Assembly (NCBI RefSeq): GCF_000155615.1
Contig: NZ_DS989915.1
Coordinates: forward strand, 2,187,955-2,251,954
DNA length: 64,000 bases
Reading direction: 5' to 3'
Source of the DNA: Alcanivorax sp. DG881
GTDB taxonomy: Bacteria; Pseudomonadota; Gammaproteobacteria; Pseudomonadales; Alcanivoracaceae
The notes under the pieces: model-generated
What the model saw: the letters and a program-made list of their open reading frames with translations, nothing else
Told to the model about the DNA's origin: nothing
Database searches by the model: none
Shown here: positions 41,633 through 50,687 of the stretch, in pieces
Numbering within the stretch: the stretch's first letter is position 1
How the letters are laid out: every line of letters begins with the position of its first letter
Position numbers and translations under genes: made by a program

Positions 41633-43021
41633 CTAGTCGTACTGCTCGCGGTATTTCTTCACGATGTGCAGCGCGAAGATATTCATAACCAGGGTGGTGA
41701 TGAACAACATCAGGCCCAGGGCGAAGGCGGCCAAGGTCTTGGCGCTATCGAACTCCTGATCCCCGGTCAGCAGGGTCACAATCTGCACGGTAATGGTGGT
41801 CACCGCTTCCAGCGGGTTGGCAGTCAGGTTGGCGGCCAGGCCAGCGGCCATTACCACAATCATGGTTTCCCCAATGGCACGGGACGCAGCCAACAGAATG
41901 CCCCCCATGATGCCCGGCAGGGCCGCCGGGAAAATCACCTTCTTGATGGTTTCGCTCTTGGTGGCACCCAACCCCAATGAACCGTCACGCATGGCCTGGG
42001 GCACCGCCGTAATCACGTCATCTGCCAGGGATGACACAAACGGAATAATCATGATGCCCATCACCAGGCCAGCGGCCAGGGCCGACTCCGAGGCCACATC
42101 CAGGCCAACGGATTCACCCAGCCCGCGGATAAAAGGCGCCACCGTCAGGGCGGCGAAGAAGCCGTACACTACGGTGGGTACCCCGGCCAGCACTTCCAGT
42201 GCCGGCTTGGCCACCGTCCGCACCCGGTTGCTGGCATATTCCGCCAGGTAGATGGCAGACATCAGCCCCACCGGCACCGCCACCAGCAAGGCGATGGCGG
42301 AAATCAGCATGGTGCCCATGAACAATGGCACGGCACCGAAGGCGCCGCCGGACGCTACCTGGTCGGCACGCAGGGCCGTCTGTGGGCTCCACTGCAACCC
42401 GAACAGGAAGTCGGTCACCGGTACCTTGCCGAAGAAGCGGATGGATTCAAACAGCACCGACATCACAATACCCACGGTGGTCAGAATGGCCACCGTGGCG
42501 CAGAGCATGAACAGCGTCTGCAGCACACGCTCTACCTGCTGACGGGCACGCAGTTGCGGTGACACTTTCAGCCAGGCCCAGGCCCCACCCAGCATGCACA
42601 GCACAATGATCACAACGGTCAGCGCCATGGCGCTGGTCTGGCGTAATGACTGCAGATGTTCCGCCGCTGCCGCGATGGGCGGCTCCACAAAATTGACGGG
42701 AAGGGCGCCGCTGGCCACGTTCTGGATTTTGCTGAGCGTCAGGTTATAGCTGGACGCATCCGTCGGCTGCAGCTCTGCTGGCAAACTGGCCAGCACCTGC
42801 TGCCGGATAATGCTGTCATCAAACGCCAGCCACAGGCCCAGCACCACCAAAGCAGGAATGGCGCACCACATGGCCGAGCGCATGGCAAAGTAAAACGGCA
42901 GCGAGTGCAGGTGGCGAATGCCGCCCAGCGGGCGGGCCAGCGCAAAGGAGCGGCGAAGCCCCAGGTAGTAAGCGCCGGCCACCATCACTACCAACAGCAA
43001 CAGCAGGTTTCCGGTTTGCAT
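41633..43021 (-). CDS. pstC: Phosphate ABC transporter permease PstC
   Basis: A 462-residue permease with a long N-terminal region (two helices and a periplasmic segment) before the BPD_transp_1 core. The core carries the EAA-like loop AVPQAMRDGSLGLGATKSETIKKVIFPAALPG. CGGAG lies 7 bases before the ATG at 43021. Confidence 0.95.
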   Translation of the reverse strand: MQTGNLLLLLVVMVAGAYYLGLRRSFALARPLGGIRHLHSLPFYFAMRSAMWCAIPALVVLGLWLAFDDSIIRQQVLASLPAELQPTDASSYNLTLSKIQNVASGALPVNFVEPPIAAAAEHLQSLRQTSAMALTVVIIVLCMLGGAWAWLKVSPQLRARQQVERVLQTLFMLCATVAILTTVGIVMSVLFESIRFFGKVPVTDFLFGLQWSPQTALRADQVASGGAFGAVPLFMGTMLISAIALLVAVPVGLMSAIYLAEYASNRVRTVAKPALEVLAGVPTVVYGFFAALTVAPFIRGLGESVGLDVASESALAAGLVMGIMIIPFVSSLADDVITAVPQAMRDGSLGLGATKSETIKKVIFPAALPGIMGGILLAASRAIGETMIVVMAAGLAANLTANPLEAVTTITVQIVTLLTGDQEFDSAKTLAAFALGLMLFITTLVMNIFALHIVKKYREQYD

Positions 43022-43098
43022 GTAGTACTCCGATCGGATTTGCTCAAACAAGATCACCGCAGCAATCTTGGTGGAACAAACACGCTTTGTCAGGGGCG

Positions 43099-43127
43099 AA
43101 AAAGCCCGGTGGCAAACACCACCGGGC
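43099..43127 (-). terminator. Attenuator-like terminator between pstS and pstC
   Basis: On the minus strand CCACCGGGC closes a stem with GCCCGGTGG and is followed by T5. It lies just beyond pstS and should reduce readthrough into pstCAB, giving excess binding protein. Confidence 0.75.
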
Positions 43128-43160
43128 CAAAAGCATCCATGCTTTTTATTATTCCCTTTC

Positions 43161-44219
43161 TTACAGCTCGTTGCCCGTCATGGACTTCAGGCTACGCGCC
43201 TGTTTGGCCATGGACTTGCGCAGATCATCACCCAGCGGGATCAGGCCTTTCTCGCCCAGGTAGCCCTGGTCGCCCCAGGCTTTCTCGCTGGTGAACTCTT
43301 TCACGTAACCTTCGATGCCCGGTACCACACCCACGTGAGCTTTCTTCACGTAGAAGTACAGGGAACGGGATACCGGGTAGTCGCCGGAACCGATCGCTTC
43401 GAAAGTGGGCTCAACACCGCCAACGTTGGCAGCTTGTACCACACCGCGGTTCTGATCCAGGAAGGAGTAACCGAACACACCGAATGCATCCGGGTTCTTT
43501 TCCAGCTTCTGCACGATCAGGTTATCGTTTTCGCCCGCTTCCACGTAGGCGCCGTCTTCACGGACGCTGCGGCAGATGGCCTTGTACTTGGACTTGTCTT
43601 CACCCTTGATGGCTTTCAGCCAGGGGAATGACTTACAGCCGCCTTCGATGGCCAGCTCGTTGAACGCATCACGGGTACCGGAGGTCGGCGGCGGGCCCAG
43701 AACTTCGATCTTGGTGTTGGGCAGAGCCGGGTTCACTTCTTTCCAGGTCTTGTAGGGGTTGGCTACCAGCTCTTCGCTGCCATCCGGGTTCGGTACATCC
43801 TTGGCCAGGGCCAGGAAGACGTCGCGCAGGGACAGGTCGATGTGCTTACCCTTCACGGAATTGGCAATCACGATACCGTCGTAACCGACCTTCACTTCGG
43901 TGATGTCTTTCACACCGTTGCTCTGACACAGCTCGAACTCGGATTTCTTCATGCGACGGGACGCATTGGTGATGTCCGGGTGCTGGGTACCCACGCCCTG
44001 ACAGAACAGCTTCATACCGCCACCAGACCCGGTGGATTCGATTTTCGGAGTGGCGTTGCCGGTACGACCGAAACGCTCGGCCACCACGGTGGCGAACGGG
44101 TATACCGTGGAAGAACCCACGATGGAAATAGTGTCACGAGCCATCGCAGTACCCGGTACGCTGGCCATGGCCAGAGCAGCAGCGGCACCTGCCAGTGTTG
44201 CTTTCATTTTAACGTTCAC
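43161..44219 (-). CDS. pstS: Phosphate-binding periplasmic protein PstS
   Basis: A 352-residue protein with a signal peptide ending GTAMA. The phosphate-binding domain starts DTISIVGSSTVYPFA with the conserved ESTGSGGGMKLFCQG loop. The GTG at 44219 is chosen because a perfect AGGAGG lies 6 bases upstream; the inner ATG at 44207 lacks one. First gene of the pst operon. Confidence 0.95.
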   Translation of the reverse strand: MNVKMKATLAGAAAALAMASVPGTAMARDTISIVGSSTVYPFATVVAERFGRTGNATPKIESTGSGGGMKLFCQGVGTQHPDITNASRRMKKSEFELCQSNGVKDITEVKVGYDGIVIANSVKGKHIDLSLRDVFLALAKDVPNPDGSEELVANPYKTWKEVNPALPNTKIEVLGPPPTSGTRDAFNELAIEGGCKSFPWLKAIKGEDKSKYKAICRSVREDGAYVEAGENDNLIVQKLEKNPDAFGVFGYSFLDQNRGVVQAANVGGVEPTFEAIGSGDYPVSRSLYFYVKKAHVGVVPGIEGYVKEFTSEKAWGDQGYLGEKGLIPLGDDLRKSMAKQARSLKSMTGNEL

Positions 44220-44316
44220 AATAAGCCTCCTAGTTTTGGCACCGGCGCTTGTTGGAAGTATCCACCCCGGTTTGTTTTGCGCGTGTTGCAAGCCAGTTCA
44301 TGTTTCAGCACAGCGC

Positions 44317-44350
44317 ATGCTAGAGAGGGTTTGTGACAACCACATTACAG
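44317..44350 (-). promoter_or_regulatory. Pho box and -10 of the pst operon
   Basis: On the minus strand CTGTAAT-GTGG-TTGTCAC (44350-44333) matches the tandem PhoB repeat CTGTCAT-N4-CTGTCAT at 11 of 14 positions. A TAGCAT -10 (44322-44317) follows 10 bases downstream, the usual spacing when PhoB replaces the -35. Predicted leader about 90 bases. Confidence 0.78.
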
Positions 44351-44469
44351 CAAGAGCGAATTTAGGCTACAACCCATCGTCACCGCGCCACGCAAGGCGC
44401 CCCCGCTGAATGCGTGCTGCCTGTGGCGTTTTCCGTATAATGCCCATTTTCAGCGATTTGCCGACAAGA

Positions 44470-45030
44470 ATGACAAAACAACGCCTACTACACTGCCAGC
44501 AATGGCTGACCGCCTTTACCACGGCCATCGGCCGGGGCAGCGCCTGGCTGGCCCTGCTGCTGGTGCTGGGCATGGTGCTGGTGGTGGTGCTGCGCTACGG
44601 CTTCGACATCGGCAACATCGCCCTGCAGGAGTCCCTGACCTACCTGCACGGCGGCCTGTTCATGCTGGCCATCGCCTACACCCTGGCCGAAGACGAGCAT
44701 GTCCGGGTGGATGTGCTCTATCAGCGCTTCAGCCCGCGCGGCCGGGCCTGGGTAAATCTGCTGGGTACGGTATTCCTGCTACTGCCCGTGTGTGCGGCCA
44801 TTTTCTGGTTGTCACTGGACTATGTGGCCAGCAGCTGGCGCGAGCAGGAAGGCTCCGCCAATGGCGGCCTGCCTTTTGTCTACCTGCTCAAGACCCTGCT
44901 GCTGATCCTCCCTGCCCTGCTGACCGTTCAGGCAGTCGCTGAGCTGTTGCGCCACGGCCTCACGCTGCTGGGCGCCACACCGCCCCCACGGGTCAGTGAA
45001 CATGATGAGCATCCTGAGGAGGGCCTGTGA
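44470..45030 (+). CDS. TRAP transporter small permease (DctQ family)
   Basis: A 186-residue protein with four membrane helices, TYLHGGLFMLAIAYTLAEDEHVRVDVLY being the DctQ pattern. It supports the large permease in sodium-driven uptake of an organic acid. The stop codon overlaps the start of the large permease gene (TGATG). Confidence 0.9.
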   Translation: MTKQRLLHCQQWLTAFTTAIGRGSAWLALLLVLGMVLVVVLRYGFDIGNIALQESLTYLHGGLFMLAIAYTLAEDEHVRVDVLYQRFSPRGRAWVNLLGTVFLLLPVCAAIFWLSLDYVASSWREQEGSANGGLPFVYLLKTLLLILPALLTVQAVAELLRHGLTLLGATPPPRVSEHDEHPEEGL

Positions 45031-46400
45031 TGGAATGGCTTCCCCTGTTGATGTTCGTGGCCGTCTGCCTGGTGTTGCTCACCGGCTACCCGGTGGCCTT
45101 TGCCCTGGGTGGCACCGCGCTGCTGTTTGCAGCCGGCGGCATCCTCACCGGCAGCTTTTCTCCCTCCGACCTGACGTTTGTGCCCAACCGGCTGTTCGGG
45201 ATCATTGAGAACAGCACCCTGATGGCGGTACCGCTATTCGTGTTCATGGGGGTAATGCTGGAAAAATCCCGGGTAGCGGAAAAGCTGCTGTCCAGCATGG
45301 GTCAGCTGTTCGGCCCGTTACCTGGCGGCATGGGGCTGGCGATCATTCTGGTGGGCGCCCTGCTGGCCGCCAGCACCGGTATCGTTGGCGCCACGGTGGT
45401 GACCATGGGCCTGCTCTCGCTACCCACCATGCTGCGCCAGGGCTACCAGCCGCAGCTGTCCACCGGGTTGATCTGCGCCACCGGCACCCTGGGGCAGATT
45501 ATTCCGCCCTCCATTGCGCTGGTGTTGCTGGGCGATGTGCTGGCCAACGCCTACCAGGACGCCCAGCTCAAGCAGGGCCTGTGGTCGCTGGACACCGTGT
45601 CGGTGGGGGACTTGTTTGTCGGGGCGCTGATTCCCGGGCTGATTCTGGTGGGGCTGTACCTGCTTTATGTGGTGGTGATCAGCCTGTGGAAACCCCAGTG
45701 GGCACCGGCCTTCGCGGCCACTGACGGCGAACCCCGGGGCTGGCGCTCCCTGCTGGGCGGCCTGGTTCCGCCGCTGCTGCTGATTGCGGCGGTGCTCGGC
45801 TCCATCCTCACCGGCAAGGCCACCCCCACAGAAGCGGCCGGTGTCGGCGCCTTTGGCGCTCTGCTGCTGGCCGCCGCCAATCGGCACCTGAGCCGAACCA
45901 TTCTTGGCGAGGTGGTCCGCGCCACCAGCCGGGTCACCGCCATGGTGTTCATGATCCTGATCGGCGCCAGCCTGTTTTCGCTGGTATTCCGGGGATACGG
46001 CGGCGAAGAAGCGGTGCACAACCTGTTCGCCGCCATGCCCGGCGGTGTCATCGGTGCCACCGTGATGGTAATGCTGCTGATTTTCCTGCTCGGTTTCATT
46101 CTCGACTTTATCGAGATCACCTTTGTGGTGGTGCCCATTGTGGCACCGGTGCTGCTGGGCATGGGGCTGGACCCGATCTGGCTTGGTGTAATGATTGCCT
46201 TGAACTTGCAAACCTCGTTTCTGACCCCACCCTTCGGGTTCGCGCTGTTCTATCTGCGCGGAGTGGCGCCACCGGAGGTAAAAACCACGCACATTTATCA
46301 GGGCGTGATACCCTTTATTGCCATACAATTAATCATGCTGGGCATTCTGGCATTATTCCCGGAACTAGCCACCTGGCTGCCGCATACGCTCTACGGATAA
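45030..46400 (+). CDS. TRAP transporter large permease (DctM family)
   Basis: A 456-residue permease with about twelve helices. VPLFVFMGVMLEKS near residue 72, LGQIIPPSIALVLLG near 153 and FILDFIEITFVVVPIVAPVL near 358 are DctM signatures. AGGAGGG precedes the ATG. The binding protein partner is probably the Tat-exported gene at 47058-48203, convergent to this operon. Confidence 0.93.
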   Translation: MEWLPLLMFVAVCLVLLTGYPVAFALGGTALLFAAGGILTGSFSPSDLTFVPNRLFGIIENSTLMAVPLFVFMGVMLEKSRVAEKLLSSMGQLFGPLPGGMGLAIILVGALLAASTGIVGATVVTMGLLSLPTMLRQGYQPQLSTGLICATGTLGQIIPPSIALVLLGDVLANAYQDAQLKQGLWSLDTVSVGDLFVGALIPGLILVGLYLLYVVVISLWKPQWAPAFAATDGEPRGWRSLLGGLVPPLLLIAAVLGSILTGKATPTEAAGVGAFGALLLAAANRHLSRTILGEVVRATSRVTAMVFMILIGASLFSLVFRGYGGEEAVHNLFAAMPGGVIGATVMVMLLIFLLGFILDFIEITFVVVPIVAPVLLGMGLDPIWLGVMIALNLQTSFLTPPFGFALFYLRGVAPPEVKTTHIYQGVIPFIAIQLIMLGILALFPELATWLPHTLYG

Positions 46401-46404
46401 CAAC

Positions 46405-46800
46405 ATGACCGACCACACTGACGACACACCCCAGCCGATTGGGACCCTTGCCATCCAGACCATTGCCATGCCGCAAAGCGCCAACTGGAACGGCGATATT
46501 TTCGGCGGCTGGCTGGTATCACAGATGGATCTGGCCGGTGCGGTTACCGCCCGCAAAAAAGCCCGGGGCCGTGTGGCCACCGTGGCCATCGATTCCATGG
46601 CCTTCCTGCGCCCGGTCCCCGTGGGCGCCGTGGTGAGCTGCTACACCCAGCTACAGGACATCGGCCGCAGCTCCATGCAGATCCTGGTGGAAGTGTGGGT
46701 GCGCGAAGACACCGGCACCCTGTCGAAAGTCACCGAAGGCCACTTTACTTTCGTGGCCATCGATGACACCGGACGGACACGGGCAGTACCGAGGGACTGA
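46405..46800 (+). CDS. yciA: Acyl-CoA thioesterase, YciA type
   Basis: A 131-residue hotdog thioesterase. NWNGDIFGGWLVSQMDLAGAVTA carries the catalytic aspartate region, and VAIDSMAFLRPVPVGAVV is the family core. YciA-type enzymes hydrolyse a broad range of acyl-CoAs. It starts 4 bases after the DctM stop and is probably co-transcribed. Confidence 0.9.
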   Translation: MTDHTDDTPQPIGTLAIQTIAMPQSANWNGDIFGGWLVSQMDLAGAVTARKKARGRVATVAIDSMAFLRPVPVGAVVSCYTQLQDIGRSSMQILVEVWVREDTGTLSKVTEGHFTFVAIDDTGRTRAVPRD

Positions 46801-47057
46801 CTGCACGCCTCAAACTGCAAGGCGCAGGCTACGAAGCTACTGCAGGAACGGAGCGTAGCGGAGTAACGCACGAAGTGCGGCCCGAAGGGTGAGCGTAGCG
46901 AATACACCACTCGAGGTGCGAACCGCGTGCAAACGCGGAAATCGCCCACAGGGCGATCAGGGATTGCAGCGCTCGACAGATCGATCCAGGAACGGCGACA
47001 GAAACATGAGCCTCGTCGCGTTCGCACCTCGAGTGGTGCTCCTACAGCGGCTTCCAA
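46801..47057. repeat. Structured intergenic block with inverted REP pair
   Basis: Convergent intergenic region of about 250 bases. REP-type heads in inverted orientation (46905-46923 and 47020-47038) enclose perfect hairpins CCGCGT-gcaa-ACGCGG (46923-46938) and ATCGCCC-aca-GGGCGAT (46941-46957). CGCAC-gaa-GTGCG (46867-46879) precedes them. The segment ends with the CTCCTACAG tail at 47047. Confidence 0.6.
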
Positions 47058-48203
47058 TCAGCTTTTGGCGAGCTCTGCACGCACATTCAGGTACGACTGC
47101 TCTGCCACGGCCATGGTCTGCAAGGACTCGTCGCGGAAACGGCGGTAGGAGTTGTACACCTTGCGCGCTTCCTTGTTGCCCGCCACCAGCGTTTCGATGA
47201 CTTCATCGCTGGCGTCTTTCAGGGCCTTGAGCACATCGTCAGGCAGACGGCGCAGCTTCACGCCATGCTTGTTAACCAGTTCATCGAGAGCCGCATTGTT
47301 GCGGGCGGTGTACTCGTCGAGCATGTCCTGGTTTTCAGACTGGGCGGCGTAGCGGATGATCGCCTGCAGATCCGCCGGCAACCCTTCCCACACCTTCTTG
47401 TTGATGGTCAGCTCCAGCGTCGGGCCGGGCTCCTGCCAGCCGGGGTAGTAGTAATACTCCGCTACCCGCTGCAGACCGAAGGTCAGGTCGTTATAGGGGC
47501 CAACCCAATCCGCCGCATCAATGGCACCGGTTTGCAGGGAGGTAAAGACCTCTGCCCCGGGCAGCTGTACCGGCGTGGCGCCGACCTTGCCCAACACTTC
47601 TCCGGCCAGGCCGGGCATGCGCATCTTCAACCCTTTCAGGTCCTCAATGCTGTTGATTTCCTTGTTGAACCAGCCCGCCATTTGCGTACCGGTGTTGCCG
47701 CAGGCGAACGGTTTCAGGTTGAACTGGGCATACAGGTCATCCCACAGTTCCTGGCCGCCACCATGGTGCAGCCAGCCATTCATTTCCTGGGCCGTTAGGC
47801 CGAAGGGCACAGCGGTAAAGAATGGTGTGGCCGGGTGTTTGCCCTTCCAGTAATAGGCGGCGCCGTGACCCATTTCCGCGCTGCCCTGGCGCACCGCATC
47901 GAATACCTCAAAGGCCGGCACCAGCTCTTTCGCGCCATAGACCTTGATCTTGATACGCCCGGCGGACATTTCTTCCACCCGCTTGGCAAAGCGGTTCGCC
48001 CCTGCGCCCAGGCCCGGATAGTTCTTGGGCCAGGTAGTGACCATTTTCCATTCGTAGGTCTGCTGGCTTGGCGCTTTCTTCTCGGGCTCCGGCGGTGCCG
48101 CCACCGTCTTGTCTGTCGGCGGGCAATCTTTCTGTTCGCAGCCGGCCAGTGCCAGGCCACCCAGCCCTAAACCCAGGGCAGAAACAAATTTACGGCGATC
48201 CAA
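47058..48203 (-). CDS. TRAP transporter substrate-binding protein (DctP family), Tat-exported
   Basis: A 381-residue protein. The N-terminus MDRRKFVSALGLGLGGLALAGC combines a Tat-type RRKF motif with a lipobox, so it should be exported folded and lipid-anchored. The binding domain shows KMVTTWPKNYPGLGAGANRFAKRVEEMS and DAADWVGPYNDLTFGLQRVAEYYYYPGW, close to TakP-type 2-oxoacid or lactate binders. It is the likely partner of the convergent DctQM genes. Confidence 0.9.
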   Translation of the reverse strand: MDRRKFVSALGLGLGGLALAGCEQKDCPPTDKTVAAPPEPEKKAPSQQTYEWKMVTTWPKNYPGLGAGANRFAKRVEEMSAGRIKIKVYGAKELVPAFEVFDAVRQGSAEMGHGAAYYWKGKHPATPFFTAVPFGLTAQEMNGWLHHGGGQELWDDLYAQFNLKPFACGNTGTQMAGWFNKEINSIEDLKGLKMRMPGLAGEVLGKVGATPVQLPGAEVFTSLQTGAIDAADWVGPYNDLTFGLQRVAEYYYYPGWQEPGPTLELTINKKVWEGLPADLQAIIRYAAQSENQDMLDEYTARNNAALDELVNKHGVKLRRLPDDVLKALKDASDEVIETLVAGNKEARKVYNSYRRFRDESLQTMAVAEQSYLNVRAELAKS

Positions 48204-48328
48204 TGGGGTATCCTCCGATCCAGTGCAGCAGTGAGCCGCAACGTTTTCGTTCTTTTACGCGGGCAGGACGCCGAACGCCAAACGCCTGGAGTACGCATCC
48301 GGCGTCATGCATCAGGCGTCCAGCCGCT
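48204..48328. repeat. Intergenic word mosaic upstream of the TRAP binding protein gene
   Basis: The gap contains repeated and inverted versions of the word GACGCC: GGACGCCGAACGCCAAACGCCTGG and CCGGCGTCATGCATCAGGCGTCC as fragments between 48263 and 48320. It is the same word family as the CTGACGC heptamers at 30621. Confidence 0.45.
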
Positions 48329-50491
48329 CTATATCACTTCCAGTCTCGCGTACTGGCTGACCAGCCACTTGGTGCCGGCGCCGTCGAAATTGATTTGCAG
48401 GCGCGCGTTCGGCCCCTGCCCTTCAAAGTGCAATATGGTGCCCTCACCGAATTTCGGGTGCAGCACCCGGGCGCCCAGGCTGATGCCGTTGGATTCGGTC
48501 TCCCGAATGGGCCTGGCCGCCCCGCCCATGGGCCGACTGAAGCCGGCGCGGGCGCGGATTTCTTCCAGCGTTTCGGCAGGGATTTCGCGCAGGAAACGAC
48601 TGGGCGGATTGTAGTTCTCGTTGCCGTACAGACGGCGGCTTTCCGCATGGGTCAGGTACAGTTCGCGCATGGCCCGGGTCAGGCCCACATAACAAAGGCG
48701 ACGCTCTTCCGCCAGCCGGCCTGGTTCCTCGCTGGACATCTTGTGCGGGAACAAGCCTTCTTCCATACCGGTAATAAAGACCACCGGAAATTCCAGCCCC
48801 TTGGCCGAATGCAGGGTCATCATCTGCACCGCATCCTCGTGGGCGTCGGCCTGGCCTTCACCGGATTCCAGCGCCGCATGGTCCAGAAAGGCGGTGAGGC
48901 TATCCAGCTCGGAGTCTTCATCCTCATCACCGAACTCCCGGGTAGCGGAAAGCAGTTCGCGCAGGTTTTCCAGCCGCTGCTGGCCCTTCTCACCCTTTTC
49001 CTTACCGTGGAATTCCAGCAGGCCGCTGGCTTCGATCACGTGCTCGGTGGTTTCCGCCAGTGATAGCCCCTCGCACTGCTGCTCCAGCTGGGCAATCAGA
49101 TTCAGGAACACGGCCAGCGCATTGATGGCGCGGGCGCTAAGCAACTGCTCACCAACCACTGCCTGGGCAGCCTCCCACAGGGACACGCTACGCTGGCGCG
49201 CCACCTCCCGCAGGGTTTCCAGGGTCTTGTTGCCGATGCCGCGGGTGGGCGTATTCACCACCCGTTCGAAGGCCGCATCCGCATGGCGGTGGCTGAGCAG
49301 GCGCAGATACGCCAGCGCATTCTTGATTTCCACCCGCTCGAAGAAGCGTTGCCCACCATAGATACGGTAGGGAATCCCCGCCTGCAGAAACGCCTCTTCC
49401 AGCACCCGCGACTGGGCGTTGGAGCGATACAGTACGGCCATTTCCCGCCGCGCGGTGCCTTCCTGAAACAGCTTGTCCATGCGGCCGGCAATAAAGCGCG
49501 CTTCGTCCACTTCGTTGAAACCGGAATAGAGACGAATCGGGTCGCCATCACCGCCCTCGGTCCACAGCTCCTTGCCCAGGCGATCGCTGTTATTGCCGAT
49601 CACCGCGTTGGCAGCTTTCAGAATGGTGCCGGTGGAGCGGTAGTTCTGCTCCAGGCGAATGGTGCGGGTGTCCGGGAAGTCGCGGCTGAATTTGTGAATG
49701 TTCTCGATCTTGGCGCCACGCCAGCCATAGATGGACTGGTCGTCGTCACCGACGATAGTGACCGCATTGTTCTCGTCCGCCAGCAACCGCAGCCAGGCGT
49801 ACTGAATACTGTTGGTATCCTGGAATTCGTCCACCAGAATGTGCCGGAAGCGGCGCTGATAGTGGCCACGCAGATTGTCGTTGTCGCGGAACAGCTCCAG
49901 CACCCGCAGCAGCATTTCGTTGAAGTCCACCAACCCGCCACGCTCGCAGGCGTCTTCGTAGGCGAAGTAGATCTTCTGCATGGTCAGCGCGAACAGATCG
50001 CCGCCCACATCCATATGACGGGCGCGCAGGCCCTCATCTTTCTGGCCGTTAATGAACCAGGTGGCCTGCCGGGCCGGCCAGCGCTGCTCATCCAGCCCCA
50101 GTTCCTTGCTCACCCGCTTGATCAGGCGAATCTGGTCGTCCGCATCGATGATCTGGAAGCCCTGGGGGAGCCCGGCCTCCTGCCAGTGGGCCCGCAGCAG
50201 CCGGTGAGCAATGCCGTGGAAGGTGCCCACCCACATGCCATCGGCGGACATATCCAGCAGCTGCTCAATACGCCCGCGCATTTCCGCGGCGGCCTTGTTG
50301 GTAAAGGTCACCGCCAGAATGCCAAACGGCGAGGCCTGTTCGGTGGCGATCTGCCAAGCGATCCGGTGCACCAGCACTCGGGTTTTTCCCGAGCCGGCCC
50401 CGGCCAGCACCAGCAAATGTCGGTCATCGGCAGCCACCGCATCGCGCTGGGCCGGGTTCAAGCCATCAATAAGGGAAGTCACATCATCCAT
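48329..50491 (-). CDS. uvrD: DNA helicase II, UvrD
   Basis: A 720-residue superfamily 1A helicase, exactly the usual UvrD length. GLNPAQRDAV is the Q motif, AGAGSGKT Walker A, VDEFQDTNSIQY motif II, GDDDQSIYGWRGA motif III, LEQNYRS motif IV and MTLHSAKGLEFPVVFITGMEEGLFPH motif V. It acts in nucleotide excision and mismatch repair. The ATG at 50491 fits family length; the frame extends upstream without homology. Confidence 0.97.
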   Translation of the reverse strand: MDDVTSLIDGLNPAQRDAVAADDRHLLVLAGAGSGKTRVLVHRIAWQIATEQASPFGILAVTFTNKAAAEMRGRIEQLLDMSADGMWVGTFHGIAHRLLRAHWQEAGLPQGFQIIDADDQIRLIKRVSKELGLDEQRWPARQATWFINGQKDEGLRARHMDVGGDLFALTMQKIYFAYEDACERGGLVDFNEMLLRVLELFRDNDNLRGHYQRRFRHILVDEFQDTNSIQYAWLRLLADENNAVTIVGDDDQSIYGWRGAKIENIHKFSRDFPDTRTIRLEQNYRSTGTILKAANAVIGNNSDRLGKELWTEGGDGDPIRLYSGFNEVDEARFIAGRMDKLFQEGTARREMAVLYRSNAQSRVLEEAFLQAGIPYRIYGGQRFFERVEIKNALAYLRLLSHRHADAAFERVVNTPTRGIGNKTLETLREVARQRSVSLWEAAQAVVGEQLLSARAINALAVFLNLIAQLEQQCEGLSLAETTEHVIEASGLLEFHGKEKGEKGQQRLENLRELLSATREFGDEDEDSELDSLTAFLDHAALESGEGQADAHEDAVQMMTLHSAKGLEFPVVFITGMEEGLFPHKMSSEEPGRLAEERRLCYVGLTRAMRELYLTHAESRRLYGNENYNPPSRFLREIPAETLEEIRARAGFSRPMGGAARPIRETESNGISLGARVLHPKFGEGTILHFEGQGPNARLQINFDGAGTKWLVSQYARLEVI

Positions 50492-50687
50492 GGCGCGGAA
50501 GTTTAGCAGAATGTCTTCGCCTGTGATGCCCGCCTGCAAAGGCATTTTGCACCTCCCTGCCCGGCTTTCTCCCGCTTTCCAGCTTTCCTCCCGGTGCTTC
50601 ATACGAAAGTCGGTTTCCCTCGCCCCCTACCTGTGGGTAAACTGGAAAACAAAAACACTCGGCCCCGAGCCAGAGGAAGCATTCACG

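Noticed and set aside
46837-46905. attC-like site downstream of the thioesterase gene
   Set aside because: It has AACGCACGAAGTGCG and GAGCGTAGCG words like some attC arms, but no GTTRRRY and RYYYAAC pair at proper distance and no cassette gene.
50211-50687. N-terminal extension of the GGDEF-EAL protein
   Set aside because: The frame is open upstream, but it lies antisense to the start of uvrD and lacks membrane helices; the GTG at 50688 has a good ribosome site.
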